A stretch of DNA of 64,000 nucleotides from Coptis chinensis (lineage: Eukaryota; Streptophyta; Magnoliopsida; Ranunculales; Ranunculaceae): assembly GCA_015680905.1 (NCBI GenBank), contig CM027379.1, forward strand, positions 33,312,501-33,376,500. The letters run 5' to 3'. The position numbers and the translations under genes are program-made. Below the pieces are notes generated by a model, which ran no database searches, had not been told where the DNA came from, and saw only the letters and a list, made by a program, of their open reading frames with translations. Below are positions 42,804-55,485 of the stretch, in pieces (the stretch's first letter is position 1; every line of letters starts with the position of its first letter).

Positions 42804-43037
42804 TCGGGTCTCCTTGTCTCAACCCTCTAGCACCAGGAAAGAAGCCTTCTGGGGAACCATTGACAAGGATAGAAAATGATGGTGAAGCAATGCACATCTC
42901 AATCCACTTTCTCAAAGGCTATGTATATTTGAAAGTGAGAAGCATGGCTTTATCTGCATCCCAACTCACCATATCATAAGCTTTTTTGATGTCAAGTTTA
43001 ATGGAGCATCTCGGAGTCCCATATTTCCTATCATAGC
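42804..43037 (-). pseudogene. L1-type LINE reverse transcriptase fragment
   Basis: On the minus strand the translated pieces read [49 protein letters not shown] and RGLRQGDP, the consecutive conserved blocks of plant non-LTR retrotransposon RT. The catalytic domain is cut before the YADD box. One stop lies in the middle. It is squeezed between the G LTR end and the E LTR start, with no tail or TSD visible. Confidence 0.85.
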
Positions 43038-43865
43038 TTATCAATCCCCAAATGTGTATTTTATTACATTTACAATACTTCAATTATGCCCTTCTTATGC
43101 TTAATGAATAGACAACTTATAGCTATTTTTGCCTTTTGCAAGATACAAGCCATTTAGGACGTATATTCCTAAAACGTGCATTTTAGCGCAAAAAGGATTG
43201 CTATTCCAGTGTAGGAGCAAAAGTGCCAAAAAGTCAAAGTCAACTCTCAAGGACTTAAAGCCAAAATTAAGAACTCAATTGTATGGGCTTAAGTCAAAAG
43301 CCCACAAAGCTTAATCTTATCCTCAAGGAGGGGAAAATATGTAATTAGTATCCTATATAAACCAAAGTAGTAGAGAAAGAACCTTACCCTAGAATTAATC
43401 TTTGGTCATTAGCAGTAGATAATATGTTTTAAATTAATAGTGTAATTTGTTATTTACTTGTTTTCTGTTTTTATGTTCTTCAAGCTTTAGTGGTTAAATC
43501 AAGTTCTTATTATCTTCAATACTAGTTTTCAATCATGTCTTCAATACAAAGTTTTCATTACTTTTCTATCTTTGATTCAATCCCAAAAACATTAGTCATA
43601 CTCATTTGATAAATTCAAATGATTATAACTTTGTGAGCAAGATATCTATCAAAACCATTTCCATACATGTTTTTCTATCCAATCAATAGTTTAATTAAGA
43701 TTTCAAACCATTCTAGATAAAGAACTAGTGTTTTCACCATTAAAACCTTAAGAACAAGAGTAGAGAAAGACTAGAAAGTGAGTTTTCAACCATCAAACCA
43801 GTCCTCCAAACAAAGGATTTAAGATGAACAACACAACCCAACACACCACTATATCTACCTCTTCA
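43038..43865 (+). repeat. 5' LTR of E (about 828 bp)
   Basis: Similar to the D LTR, starting at TTATCAATCCCCAAATG (aligned with TGATTAGCTCCCAAATG) and ending CTACCTCTTCA two bases before the PBS. The first bases are mutated. TATATAA is at 43354-43360. Confidence 0.7.
43354..43360 (+). promoter_or_regulatory. TATA-like box in E LTR
   Basis: TATATAA about 320 bp into the LTR, followed by AGAGAAAGAA. The D LTR has the same arrangement. Confidence 0.5.
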
Positions 43866-43867
43866 AA

Positions 43868-43884
43868 TGGCACCGCCGTCATGG
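43868..43884 (+). promoter_or_regulatory. primer binding site of E (mutated)
   Basis: TGGCACCGCCGTCATGG two bases after the LTR end. It resembles TGGCGCCGCTGCCG of H with substitutions. Confidence 0.6.
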
Positions 43885-45612
43885 ATCCAAATTGAAAGAG
43901 GAAGATGGAGAAAAAAAATCACTCTTTGAACCCTTCTTCTCAATCTTATTTTCAAAATTTTCAAGTTTTTTTTTCCTTTATTTGGTTACTGATGTTTCTT
44001 TTTCGCATATTTCTAGTATACTTTTGAGCAAACGGGGCCCGAGAATAGCACGAGAAGATTCACCGGAGACTGCTGGAGAAAAACGAGCGCAAACGGAGCT
44101 AATTAACCTGCGCAGCGCCTGTCACCGATGTGCCCGCGTGTGACACGCATCCGCACTTGTCAGACACGCATCTACACTTGTCAGACACGCGCACACATGT
44201 GATACATGCCCGCACTTCATTCACCTATGCCCGTCTATGATACGCACCAGCATTTTGTTCACCCGCGCCGCACCTTGTCTGTTTCCAACGAAGATTCCGT
44301 TGGCTCAAAATCTTCATGTGTAAGTCACCTGTAATTCCCCCTAGTCTTTTTAATAAAACTATAAGTAGATAAAAAGTAGATAGATTTGCAAAGTTTTGAT
44401 TTTTCAAAACCAAAAATTCAATTAAAAAACAATTTAAAAATTATAAAATTTATTAATTAAAATGAATTAGTAATCCATCAGTAAAGTTAAACATTAAAAT
44501 TAGTTTAGTAGCATGTTTAGGGGTTTTTTTTTTTTTTTTTTTTTCGATTAATTGTTGTTTATGCATGATTAGATTAAGATAATATCATATAGTTAAGCTA
44601 AAATACAAAAAAAAAAAAAAATAGGATAAATACAAAATAGTTTAAGTTTTGGAAGTTTAGTCTTTTGGTTTATGTTTACTTACCAAGAGTTGGGGATTCA
44701 ACCAACTTGGACCGGTTGGATGTACGAGGCGAGTAATGTAATATCACGCTCGCGCATCTCAACCCAACTTGGGGGTTGGAGTTCCAATCTTTGACGAACA
44801 CTTTCTAAGCTTTTACATATTTTGTTTAAGTAATCATTAGTGAATAGTTAATTAGCTAAACATAGTTAATTTTCGTGTTTACTGCTTTCATAGTTTTAAG
44901 CCCACGAAGGCAACTTTGTTTTAGGCCCACGAAGGTAACCAATTGTATCTTATTGGCTTTGCCACATTTCAACCCGTCTTGTGGGTCTTAGATAGATTAA
45001 ACTTGTAACCGTAAGGAAAAGCTGGAATGGTGGGTTGACACGTAAGACACCAAACACTTTGTCAACCCCACCACGTTGCCTTCACCCCAAGGGTCGTGCA
45101 CGCACACCTTGGGCGGTAATTTTTATACCTCCTCGCTACAAAGTGTAAGAGGATACTTGTGTGTTACTAAGCATGATTGGATGATTATGCTATTTACGTT
45201 TCAGTCTCGTCTTTACATTACCGCTAAGGCTAAACCTGAGCTCCCCTTCCTTACAAATACCGTGGGTGAGATTCTTGGTGACACACCATCTGGTGAAGTA
45301 GTGATCTTCTCCCTTGACGCGTCTAGTTCCCAAAACCCAGTTTCGCACTCACTGTTAAATTCAAACAGGGCATAGTTTCTAATCTATAGACATTGCATGC
45401 AAACTTCTCAAAAACTTAAGATCTACAAACGAATTTCCCTGTTTGAGCATCCAACACATTTGTGTATGCATATAACTAGGTTCTAATTAGTCTCGCAATC
45501 GTGCATGAGACTACGCTTAGGCTAGACAAAGTTTAGCGCATTTAAAACTTACCCACGTAGGAGAGAACGTTGATCTAGAGATACTCTTATTTCTCATCCC
45601 CCAACTACTGCG
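43885..45612 (+). other. leader of E, with CpG-rich mini-repeats
   Basis: No gene is supported; the 99-residue open frame at 45076-45375 matches nothing I recognise. At 44130-44290 an irregular ~26-bp repeat of ACACGCATC(C/T)(G/A)CACTTGTCAG type is CpG-rich. A T22 run lies near 44525. AAGCCCACGAAGG occurs twice near 44900-44935. Confidence 0.5.
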
Positions 45613-48480
45613 ATGGCGAATGAAGTAGTTCAAGCTGAAGAGCCTATCTCTAGTTTATGTAGGAACCGTTATTTTCGAATGCAAATTTCTACAAACTGCA
45701 AAAAACCACGCGCAGTAGAATTAATGGGGTTCACAGTTTTGGCTGTAAATCCGGCTTAAACAACTCTGAGAATCCAATAGCTATGAATCCGAATCAACAA
45801 TCAACCCTTTGATTTTCTGTTTTATTCCTTTCAATAGATTGGACGTTGTGTGGGCAACGATCTACCAACCCCCTTCTCTCTCACAAAGCTAGATCCAATT
45901 TTGGACCTATCTTTCCTTGCCACTCTTTTCAATCCAGTGAATAGTGAATTTTGGCCAGGAGAGAAGAGATTCTATTTATAGGCTACAACAGGGACCATGA
46001 GGAGAAATTAGGGTTGGGCCTCCTAACGGGCTTAGGCTTCCCATGTTCGCCCAGAACACACAGCCCAAGTCCGTCAACAAATGGCTTATTCTACTAAAGC
46101 CCATTGTTGCACTACCGCCCTAATCCTAAATTACGTGTCAGAGTTTATGGGATCCATTTTATATGCTCGTTGATCTCCCCATGTTTAAGATATCGAATGT
46201 CCATTGATTAAGTCAAGTTACTGACAACTACATTAATCAACTTCTTATGTCCTTGAGTAGTACCACTCAACCTCATTGTCATGTCGGATCAAATCCACCT
46301 ACAGGGTTTACATGACAATCCTTATGTGCTCCTCAAGGGGACATCATCAGCCCGACTTCTTACGGGACACAGATTCTTTCTATAATTAATAGTACACCTT
46401 ACATACAATGTCATTACCCAATCCATCGAGTTTGTTGATTCACAAATGAATCTCACTCATTGATGATTTATAGCAATGTACAATGCATGTAAGTGACCGT
46501 TATTATATTCCGGATTAGGAGGACAAGCATCCATAATAACAGAGGCGTTTTTTCTCTTATATAGTCATTATAAAGAGAAACAACCTCACTTGGTTCTGTT
46601 CAATACACACAAAGTGTACTAGCGTAATCCTATATTCAAGATAGACTAATACCAGATTATACTACAACCGTACCAATGGTTTGTCCAAATCCATCTAGGT
46701 TATGAACGATTACTTATACTTTATAAGGTACTGATGATATGATCTTCTATGTGTTCATACCATATCATCTACAACATAAAGTATTAGACACATACATGTA
46801 ACTAATAACATATATAATATGCATAACATTTGCCCATATGATTCTCATTCAAAATATAAAGAATTAGAGTTAATACAATAGTAATGCTTTTAGTATATAA
46901 CCCTATCAGTTTCTATGCACCGTTACAAGATGGCCCTCCATCTTGTATACAACTTACATAGCTCAATAACGATTTCCCCATCCCACCAAACGTGTTCAAT
47001 CTCTTACCCATCTTTCACGGTTTCGAACACAAGTTACCGTACGAACACCTACACCGGATACATGAGGTATGCAGTATGCTCAATCATCAGGGTGTTTCTG
47101 ATGTTCAGGTTAAACTTAGAGTGTTTCCCTTCACTCTAGCTAGCAAGAGCCATGCATGGATTCTATCACAGAAGCCTGATTCTTTCGATACATGGGAAAA
47201 GATAGTGTTCTCCTTCCTGAAGAAGTACTTTCCACCGAAGAAAATAAAGGATTGGATAGATTCTCTGACCTGCTCCATTCATGTCCTCACCATTAGCTAG
47301 AAATAACCACTTTTGTCCAATATTTTTTCAAAGGTATTCTCCAAGAACACAAAGTCACACTTGATATCATGAGTAATGGAAACTTTTTAGATAAAGGTGC
47401 TAGAAAAGCTCTAACCTTTCTTGAAGACCAAGCAGAAAAGAGTATTCATTGGGGTGACATAAATAATTCCAGAACATCCCAGCCCAGTACTTCTAAAGCT
47501 AATGGTATCTTTGAGGTAAAATTCGATCCAGAGATGAAAACACTAATCGAAACCCTCACAAGAAAGATAGATGCCCTTGCAATCAAACAAAAAGACCATA
47601 CTCACCAACTAGTGATGAACATCGATATAACACCATGCACTTTCTATCTCGATCTAAATCGCGATATCTACCCATTGTCCCTTGCTCAACAACAGAGCAT
47701 CACTTCAACCAGAAGAAGTTTGTGCTTTCAATGTACCAAAATGCACCATGGAGGCAACACCCAAATTTTCAATGGAATATTAATCAACAAACCTAACCAC
47801 CTCCAGGGTTCTCAAATCATGTCAAATCACAAAATACATTCAGTCAATTCAGACAAGGACAAGGTACCTACAACAATCAGAATAGAGCGATGGTTCCATC
47901 CAACTTTAACCATAACTACCAAAATCCACCAATCAACAACCAAAGAGACCTAGTTCCAATTGCCCAACCTACTAATGTGCCATTAGATAAAACATCATAG
48001 ATGATGTTATCTTTGATGAAACAACAAACAAATATCATGGAAACCATAAAACAAACAATTCAGTTGCTACATCAAAGACAAAAACAAGCTACCAATGATC
48101 ACACTAAAGCTACTAAAACACAAGAGATCAAAGCAGTCACAACCTTGTGTTCCAGCAAAATAGTTGACAATAGAGTAGTCTTGCCTAAAGATCCTGCACC
48201 TATAGAAATACCTGTTGCAGTACCTATATTACCAGAGCAAGAATCTAAAAAAATGATACCCCCTAATGTCCCTATAGCAATTCCAGTTCTTAAACCATTA
48301 TCTCCCACACCTGACCCAGTTAAGAAATATAAACCAAAGGCACCATTTCCAGAATGCTTGATGACACCTAGGGATGATGAAAATTTTGATGAAATTAGAG
48401 AGACATTCAAGAATCTAACCATAAATCTACCATTTCTAGATGCCATAAAATATTTACCCAAACATGCCTAATTTCTCAAG
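45613..48480 (+). pseudogene. gag: Gag of element E, split by solo LTR copy 3
   Basis: Starts MANEVVQAEEPISS at 45613 and is interrupted at 45658-46913 by the solo LTR and one TSD copy. It resumes with gag sequence at 46914; stop TAG at 46959-46961. Conserved segments: IPPNVFNLLPIFHGFEHKLP, VQVKLRVFPFTLA, SFLKKYFPPKK near 47215, then an open stretch 47369-47953 (GARKALTFLEDQAEKS). The open stretch 48001-48471 has VVTLCSSKIVDNRVVL-type linker and NFDEIRETFKNLTINLPFLDAIKYLP. Multiple stops and frameshifts. Confidence 0.75.
45658..46908 (-). repeat. solo LTR, copy 3 (1251 bp), inverted
   Basis: On the plus strand begins TGTAGGAACC and ends ACCCTATCA. TSD GTTTA (45653-45657) / GTTTC (46909-46913), one mismatch. 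It lies in the gag frame of E, and removing it with one TSD copy rejoins the codons. TATA-like CTATAAATAG (minus) is at 45972-45981. Confidence 0.85.
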
Positions 48481-48570
48481 GATATGTGCACCAACAAAAG
48501 AAGAACTAACATTCCAAAAGATGCCTTCCTTATAGAATAATTTCCATCCCTCACATAAACTAATGGAATC

Positions 48571-49116
48571 GTCAAGTATAAAGATCCTAGTCGTCCGACC
48601 ATTCCTTGCACTATAGGAGATAAGTACACAGCTACTGCTCTGCTCGATCTTGGAGCAAGTGTTAACCTCCTTCCATACTACCTGTTCAAATAACTCAGTT
48701 TCCGTGAGCTTGCACCTACAACTATGACATTACAATTAGCCGATCACTCCATTAAATACCTAAAAGGCATAGTTGAAAATGTTTAAGTCAAAGTAAAAGA
48801 TTTTTACTATCCTGTGGATTTTGTCATTCTTGATACTGAAGTAGCTCATAATTCCATACCTATCATTCTAGGGCGTCCTTTTTTTGCAATAGCCAATGCC
48901 CTTATCAATTGCCGAAATGGATCTATGCCCATGTCTTTCGGAGATCCTTCAGTGGAAGTTAATGTTTTTAAGATGATGAAGCAACATATGGAAGAGGAAT
49001 TAGAAAGAGAAGTGAGTATGATAGAAAATATTGTTCAAGAATATTGCGACAAGACTTTCCCAGAAAATGATGTGCAGCAATTCTTATCCTTTGGGGACTC
49101 TAATTTCGACACATAG
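48571..49116 (+). pseudogene. aspartic protease of element E
   Basis: Catalytic LLDLGASVNLLPYYLF, then a TAA; LQLADHSIKYLKGIVENV, another TAA at about 48784; the last part is open (48814-49116) with FVILDTEVAHNSIPIILGRPFFA and ALINCRNGSMPMSFG. DLGA replaces DTGA as in B. The linker MEEELEREVSMIENIVQEY leads towards RT. Confidence 0.8.
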
Positions 49117-50784
49117 ATCATTAAATGAAAGAGACCAGTAACAGCTTGGCATCCATTCCCTTATACAATTCAGATGATAATCTACCTAAGTATAAAGAGA
49201 ACTCACCAGCCCAATTGTTCACTATGGAAGAACCTTGTTACCCAAATCACCTACATCTGACCTAAAAACTCTCCCTCCTGACTTAAAATCTATTTATCTT
49301 GATTCTGATGGCACCCATCCCATCACCATCTCATCCTTGTTAGCAAAAAAGGAAGAAAAGCGTATGATTAGGGTAATTCAAAAACATCACTCTGCAATTG
49401 GGTGGTCTCTTAATGATATAAAAGGAATTGATTCAAAGATTTGCACTCAAAAAATTCATTTAGAAGAGAATTCTAAGACTTCTAGAGAACCACAACGTCG
49501 TTTAAATCCAGCTATGAAAGAAGTAGTACGAGAAGAGATCTTATAATTACTGGATGCCGGAATCATTTATCCTATATCTGACAGCGAATGGGTTAGTCTT
49601 ATCCATGTAGTACCAAAGAAATCTGGGATTACAATTGTCCGTAATACAGATAGAGAGTTAATTCCAGAACGAATTCCTATCATGTGGATGATTTGTATTG
49701 AGTACAGGAAGCTGAATGCTATCACAAGGAAAGATCATTTTCCCCTACCTTTTATTGATCAGATGCTTAAACGCCTAGCAGGACATGCTTATTACTATTT
49801 CTTGGATGGGTATTCAAGATATTTTCAGTTTTTAATCGATAAAACTGATCAAGAAAAGACCACCTTTACTTACCCTTTTGGAACCTATGCTTATGCATGT
49901 ATGCCCTTCGGTCTCTGCAATGCACTTGCCACATTTCAATGTTGTATATTACACATTTTCAATGATATGGTGGAGAGATTCATGGAAGTTTTTATGGATG
50001 ATTTTTGCCTCTATGGGGATTCTTTCAACAATTGTCTATCAAACCTTTCTAAAGTATTGGGGCATTGTCAGGAAAAGAATCTAGTCCTCAATTGGGAGAA
50101 GTGTCACTTCATGGTAAAAAAGGGAAGAACGTTAGGTCACATTGTGTCTAAAAAAGATATAGAGGTCGATAAAGCTAAAATAGATAAAATTTCTACTCTA
50201 CCTAATCTGCAGACCATCCGTGATATACGAGCCTTTTTAGCCCACGCTAGTTTTTATAGAAGATTCATTCAAAATTTCTCCAAAACTGCTAAACCCTTTA
50301 CCAATCTTCTTACAAAAGATACACCCTTTGAGTTTAATTTAGATTGCATACAGGCTTTTAAAACTTTGAAAGCCGCCTTAATAACTACTCTTATAATTCA
50401 ACCTCTTGATTAGTTGAAACCATTCGAGCTCATGTGTGACGCTACTGACTATGTTGTTGGTGTCGTACTGGGTCAAAAACATTATAATGCATAGACAGTT
50501 ATTTACTATGCAAGTAAAATGTGAAATGAAGCTCAATGGAATTATACAACCATTGAAAAAGAATTTTTAGCCATTGTCTATGCTTTAGGCAAATTTCGTC
50601 CTTATTTGGTAAGTTCAAACACCATAATTTACACCGATCATACAACACTAAGGTACCATCTCGCGTGAGAAGGATGCTAAGCAGAGATTAATCCAATGGA
50701 TCCTTCTCTTGTAGGAGTTCACATTAGATATTAAAGAAAAAAAAAGAGTTGAAAACGTGGTGGCTGACCACCTCACAAGATTAA
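49117..50784 (+). pseudogene. reverse transcriptase-RNase H of element E, truncated by element I
   Basis: RT blocks: IHLEENSKTSREPQRRLNPA, a TAA at 49544-49546 with the same frame continuing, LDAGIIYPISDSEWV, RKDHFPLPFIDQ, GTYAYACMPFGLCNA and the catalytic EVFMDDFCLYG. RNase H after the TAG at 50411-50413: ELMCDATDYVVGVVLGQ, TIEKEFLAIVYAL, IYTDHTTLRY and VVADHLTRL near 50757-50784. Several stops. The integrase is not in the window. Confidence 0.82.
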
Positions 50785-52182
50785 TGACCTTGCCTCTTTT
50801 TTGTGTATGTAGATGAGATGGTATATGGATGATGTAGATAGATGATGGTCGTTGAACAAAATAGAAACGTATCGAAACCTAATTATCCCTCAATAAGTAA
50901 AGGATGAGTAGGGTATCGTTCCACTTTTAAGTGTATGTTTATATGAAAGACAAGACTAGAAAGGGGGTTTGAGGGATTAAAAACTATGATTATAGATATT
51001 ATAGATTCTAATGCTAAACTAAACTAAACTAAACTAAACTATTGAGAATTTATAAGAAAGGGAATTCAAGAGATTAGAATCCACCAATACTTTTGATTCA
51101 ATGACCTTTTGCTTCATGGTTGTTCTCACAAGTAGACTACAATTAGGCAATCGAGCGAGTGCCGATGCCCTCTTGGAAGAAACATCGTTAACAAATAACT
51201 CTACTTAAGGTTGTTCCTATGTTCATGTTATTAATATCTTCTTTCCTTTTATGTGAGCTGAGGCCGCTATTCAATAAATCACCATCTAAGACAAACACAA
51301 GGAATACTTCTCTTACTCTAAAATACTACACAACTAGAAGAAAAGTAGAGAATAATAGTATAATATTTAATTACAATAAATAAAACCCTATTCTAGCATT
51401 ATATTCAATTGCAATAAATAAAAGCATGTCACTAGCAAATATTCAATTGCAGTAAATTAAATCATAAACTAGCATGATATTTGATTGCAATAAATAAAAA
51501 CCTTAATCTATACTTCCATCCCCTGGTCTGGGCAATGGAATTAATAACTAAAAACATAAAGAACTAACATGATTGAAGAACACCATGAACCAAAAGAATC
51601 ATTAAACCTTAAGCACCGGCTTCATCTTCTCCCTTGAAGGATAAGATTAGCCTTCCATAAAGAAGGAAGAACACGAAGAACGAGAAGAAGAAGAGTCAAA
51701 GAACATAAGACTAGAAAGACTAATTTATTAAGACTCAGCCAGTTAAAACCGATCTTTTACTATTAATCTCTCTCTGCCTCAAGTTCTGGAGATAAGAGTA
51801 TATATGAATTGGCAAATTACATGAGGCACTTAGGTCCTCTATTTATATAGGTTACAATGAGCTCTAGAAGCATTCCAAACCGTCATTTGTTTCCTAATAC
51901 AAATAGCCTTCTTTCAGAGTCCAACTTCGTCTCCAAAACTGAGAAGAAATTGGCTACAGTGTCGATCCATGCGTCTGGAAGCACTATTCATGCGTCTCAG
52001 ACGAGATCAATGTGTCTGGATGCTCGATCCATGCGTCCAGCCTATTTTGTCTCTTCTGCTTTATCCTTCTATCCTCTTTTGCCAGCTTTGGTCCAAGCAA
52101 TGAATTCTTTGGCCTTAGGCTTTCAAATAGGCTTTAAAATAGGTCCAAGTCGCATCTTTAATAGCTCCAATTCCATGGACTT
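50785..52182 (-). repeat. 3' LTR of I, U5-side part
   Basis: Similar to 52183-53580 and 61649-63040. Begins TGACCTTGCCTC on the plus strand. Contains CTAAA repeats near 51010-51040 and local extra copies of a TATTCAATTGCAATAAATAA unit (51380-51500) absent from the H LTRs. It lacks the TAGGCAGCCACTCCC segment they have. Confidence 0.8.
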
Positions 52183-53814
52183 TGACCATCCTCTTTTTGT
52201 GTGTGTAGATGAGATGAATGATGTAGATAGATGATGGTCATTGAACAAAATAGAAGCGTATCAAAACCTAATTATCCCTCAATAAGTAAAGGATGTGTAG
52301 GGTATCGTTCCACTTTTAAGTGTATGTTATGTAAAGGACAGGACTAGAAAGGGGGTTTAAGGGATTAAAAACTATGATTATAGAGATTTAGATACTAATG
52401 CTAAACTAAACTAAATTAACTAAACTATTGGGAATTTATAAGAGAGGGAATTCAAGAGATTAGAATCCACCAATACTTTTAATCTATGACCTTCTGCTTC
52501 ATGGTTGTTCTTACAAGTAGACTACAATTAAGCAATCGAGCAAGTGCCGATGCCCTCTTGGACAAAACATCGTTAACAATTAACTCTACTTAAGGTTGTT
52601 CCTATGTTTATGCCATTAATATCTTATTTCCTTTTATGTAACCTCAGGCCGCCATTCAATGTATTACCAAGAGCAACATCAAGGAGTACTTCCTAATAGG
52701 GCGGCCATTCAATGAATCACCACTTAATGCAAACACAAAGAATACTTCCCCTAGGCAGCCACTCCCTGAGCTACCCCTTCTAAGGCAACACAAAGAATAC
52801 TTTCCTAACTCTAAAGAACTATACTACTAGAAGAAAAGTAAAGAACACTAGCATGATATTAATATTACAAAACATAAACCCTATTCTATACTTCCATCCC
52901 CTGGTGTGGGCAATGGAACTAATAACTAAAAACATAAAGAACTAACCTGATTGAAGAATACCATGAACCAGAAGAATCATTAAACCTTAAGCACTGGCTT
53001 CATCTCCTCCCTTGAAGGAGAAGATTAGCCTTCCATAAAAAAGGAAGAACACGAAGAACGAGAAGAAGAAGAGTCGAAGAACATAAGACTAGAAAGACTT
53101 ATTTATTAAGACTCAGCTAGTTAAAACCAATCTTTTATTATTAATCTCTCTCTGCCTCAAGTTCTGGAGACAAGAATATAAGTGAATTGGCCCATTACAT
53201 GAGGCACTTAGGTCATCTATTTATAGGGGTTACAATGAGCTCTAGAAGCATTCCAAACCGTCATTTGTTTCCTAATACAAATAGACTTCTTCCAGAGTCC
53301 AACTTCATCTCCAAAACTTAGAAGGAATTGGCTACAGTGTCGATTCATGCGTCTGGATGCACTATTCATGCATCCCAGACTTAATCAATGTGTCTGGATG
53401 CTCGATCTATGCGTCCCAAACGCATGGGTCACGTCTGGACGCACGATAGTTGCGTCTCAAACGCGAGACTCTATTTTTCCACCTTTGGTCTATTTTTCTT
53501 TCCTCTTTTGCGGGTTTTGGCCCAAGCAACGAATCCTTTGGCCTTGGGCTTCCAAATAGGCTTTAAAATAGGTCAAAGTCGCATCTTTAATAGCTTTAAT
53601 TCCTTGGCCTTCTCCGTGATTGTCCACGGGCTTCCCATGTGATCATTAATGCTCCGAATTGCTCTATTTTATCTCTTTTTCTCTAATATTCTACAAAACT
53701 CTCTTTTTCACCTGTAGAATCTTAAAACATAACTTACAAACACTATTAGTCCACTAAGATGGCTAAACAAGAGGCATAATCGAGGGTTAAATTGCACTTT
53801 TTGAGCACTTATCA
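52183..53814 (-). repeat. 3' LTR of H (1632 bp)
   Basis: On the plus strand TGACCATCCTC...GAGCACTTATCA; on the minus strand it starts TGATAAGTGCTC. Contains TATA-like CCTATAAATAG (minus, 53217-53227) and a cluster of ATGCGTCTGGA/ATGCGTCCCA words at 53345-53465. The adjacent GTTGGGAGTTG (minus, 53815-53825) serves as PPT. Confidence 0.88.
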
Positions 53815-53968
53815 CAACTCCCAACTAGCCTTTTGCTAGTCTTTTAGCAAATAAGATAAAAAAATAGATAGGTGATCAAAATTACATCCTAAAAAATAAA
53901 ATCCTAACTCACTTTCTCAGGCATCGCGATTGCATTTACCATATGCAACAAGGCTTTAAACCTTTAAG
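53815..53968 (-). other. H 3' region between PPT and solo LTR
   Basis: Non-coding. Matches 63471-63630 of element I. Confidence 0.6.
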
Positions 53969-53973
53969 TTCCC

Positions 53974-55480
53974 TGATAAAAGATAAAATTCAATAGTCTT
54001 ACCTACGAAATAAAGTGATGAAACTTACAAACGCAAGTAAAACTAAACTAATTTTATGGGTCTATGTTTATCAAAGATTCTACTCTCAAGTCTATGAGAT
54101 ATAGTGGAGTAGAGTGATTCGTTCCACTCTTAGTCCTTCCGCATGCTATGTTCTCAAGTGTAAGTACTCTAAACTTAAAGTCTAATGAGAGATTTACGAA
54201 AAAGAGCAACTAGACAACGATGCAACTACCCACGAAATGCAACTAGTCGATGATGGGAATAACTAAGGGAATGCTACGTTGATTCTATGATAAGGAGTTA
54301 GAGGGGGATTGATTCCACCTTAACTCGACTTAATCCTATTAACGACGAATCGTCGTAATCCGAATTGAACTGCTTCGCAGAACAATTGGTTCTTCCTAAT
54401 CCCTAATTACACATGGCATTCCTACCAATTCATAACTAGCATGTGAACGATTAAACCCATTCTCATGGTGAACTAATCGTTTCTAGAGTGGAAAGGAAAT
54501 TACGACGATTCTACGATATTCGGAATCAAGCTTTCATCAAGGCTTCTCAACCCCCTCTAATGGAGGTTTAGCCGAGAATCATTACGCAATCATTTCCGAT
54601 TACATTTAAACTAAACATGATATAAAGAATTGAAATTTACTTAATTAAACAATAATGAAATCTAATTTAATGACTCAAATGAAATAAAGACAGGAATTGA
54701 AATTAGATCTAGGTATGGAAATGACAAAATCGAAATTGATAAAAATACTACTTTATTGATCTAATCAAAATGAAGAACAAGATTCAAAGGTTTAATCTAA
54801 TACAATAATTGAAATGGAACTAAACTTAATTAATCTACATGAAAAACTAGATCTAGAATTCATTAATGGAGGCTACTAATCTAATCTATTTCTAGGTCTA
54901 ACTATCTACCATTAACAATCTACTAAGCTTTTGTTTTTATACATTCAGATCCAAAAATCGTGCATGGGCTTGGAGCCATGTTTTGGGCCAGAGAATCAGG
55001 CCCAAAACCCAATTCTTTCAGTCCAAAAAGGCCTCTTCAGCTGTAGTTGGCTTCAACAGACTTTCCGTCCACTTCTGCTCCTCTGATTGGGTCAAGGCTT
55101 AGATCAGTGGAAAGATCTTTCCGAGCCGGTCATTTTGACATAAGATAGACCCCATTCCGAGGTCTGAGTCCAAAGATATGTCCTTCGGAAGTTCTGCTTA
55201 CTTTGTGTGCTATTTCGGCCCGCGTCGACTTTTCAGCTTTTGACCGGGCTTTTAGAAAGGCTTTGTCTTCTCGAAACTTGGCCTTTAATCACGGAACTCC
55301 TTAGTAACCGACCTTTGCTCCTTTATCTCGCTAAAGTGGCACATTTCTGCACATAATGGACTTTGAAGCCTGAAATGCATAAAAACACGTAATCAGTGTT
55401 AACTCTTAATTATTACTCACATAATTGGTCTAAAAGTATGACTATTAAAGGGTTAAAACTACAGTTTTGGACTCTTATCA
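53974..55480 (-). repeat. solo LTR of the A/B type (1507 bp) inside H
   Basis: On the plus strand begins TGATAAAAGATA and ends GACTCTTATCA. Exact TSD TTCCC (53969-53973, 55481-55485); the empty site is visible in I near 63630 (CGTTCCCCAAAAAGG). Similar to 5862-7285 throughout. It has no internal region, so it is a solo LTR. Confidence 0.9.
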
Positions 55481-55485
55481 TTCCC

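Larger units (their letters stand above)
43038..50784 (+). mobile_element. Athila-like Ty3/gypsy element E, 5' part
   Basis: 5' LTR, PBS, leader, gag, PR, RT and RNase H in order on the plus strand. The integrase and everything downstream are missing because element I begins at 50785; the rest may lie right of the window. All reading frames contain stops. A solo LTR sits inside gag. Confidence 0.8.

Noticed and set aside
45076-45375. 99-aa ORF in the leader of E
   Set aside because: No recognised domain, poor composition, lies in the expected non-coding leader.
51857-52234. 125-aa ORF and related ORFs at 53347 and 62795
   Set aside because: They lie in the LTRs of I and H, antisense to element transcription, and are created by ATGCGTC repeats.
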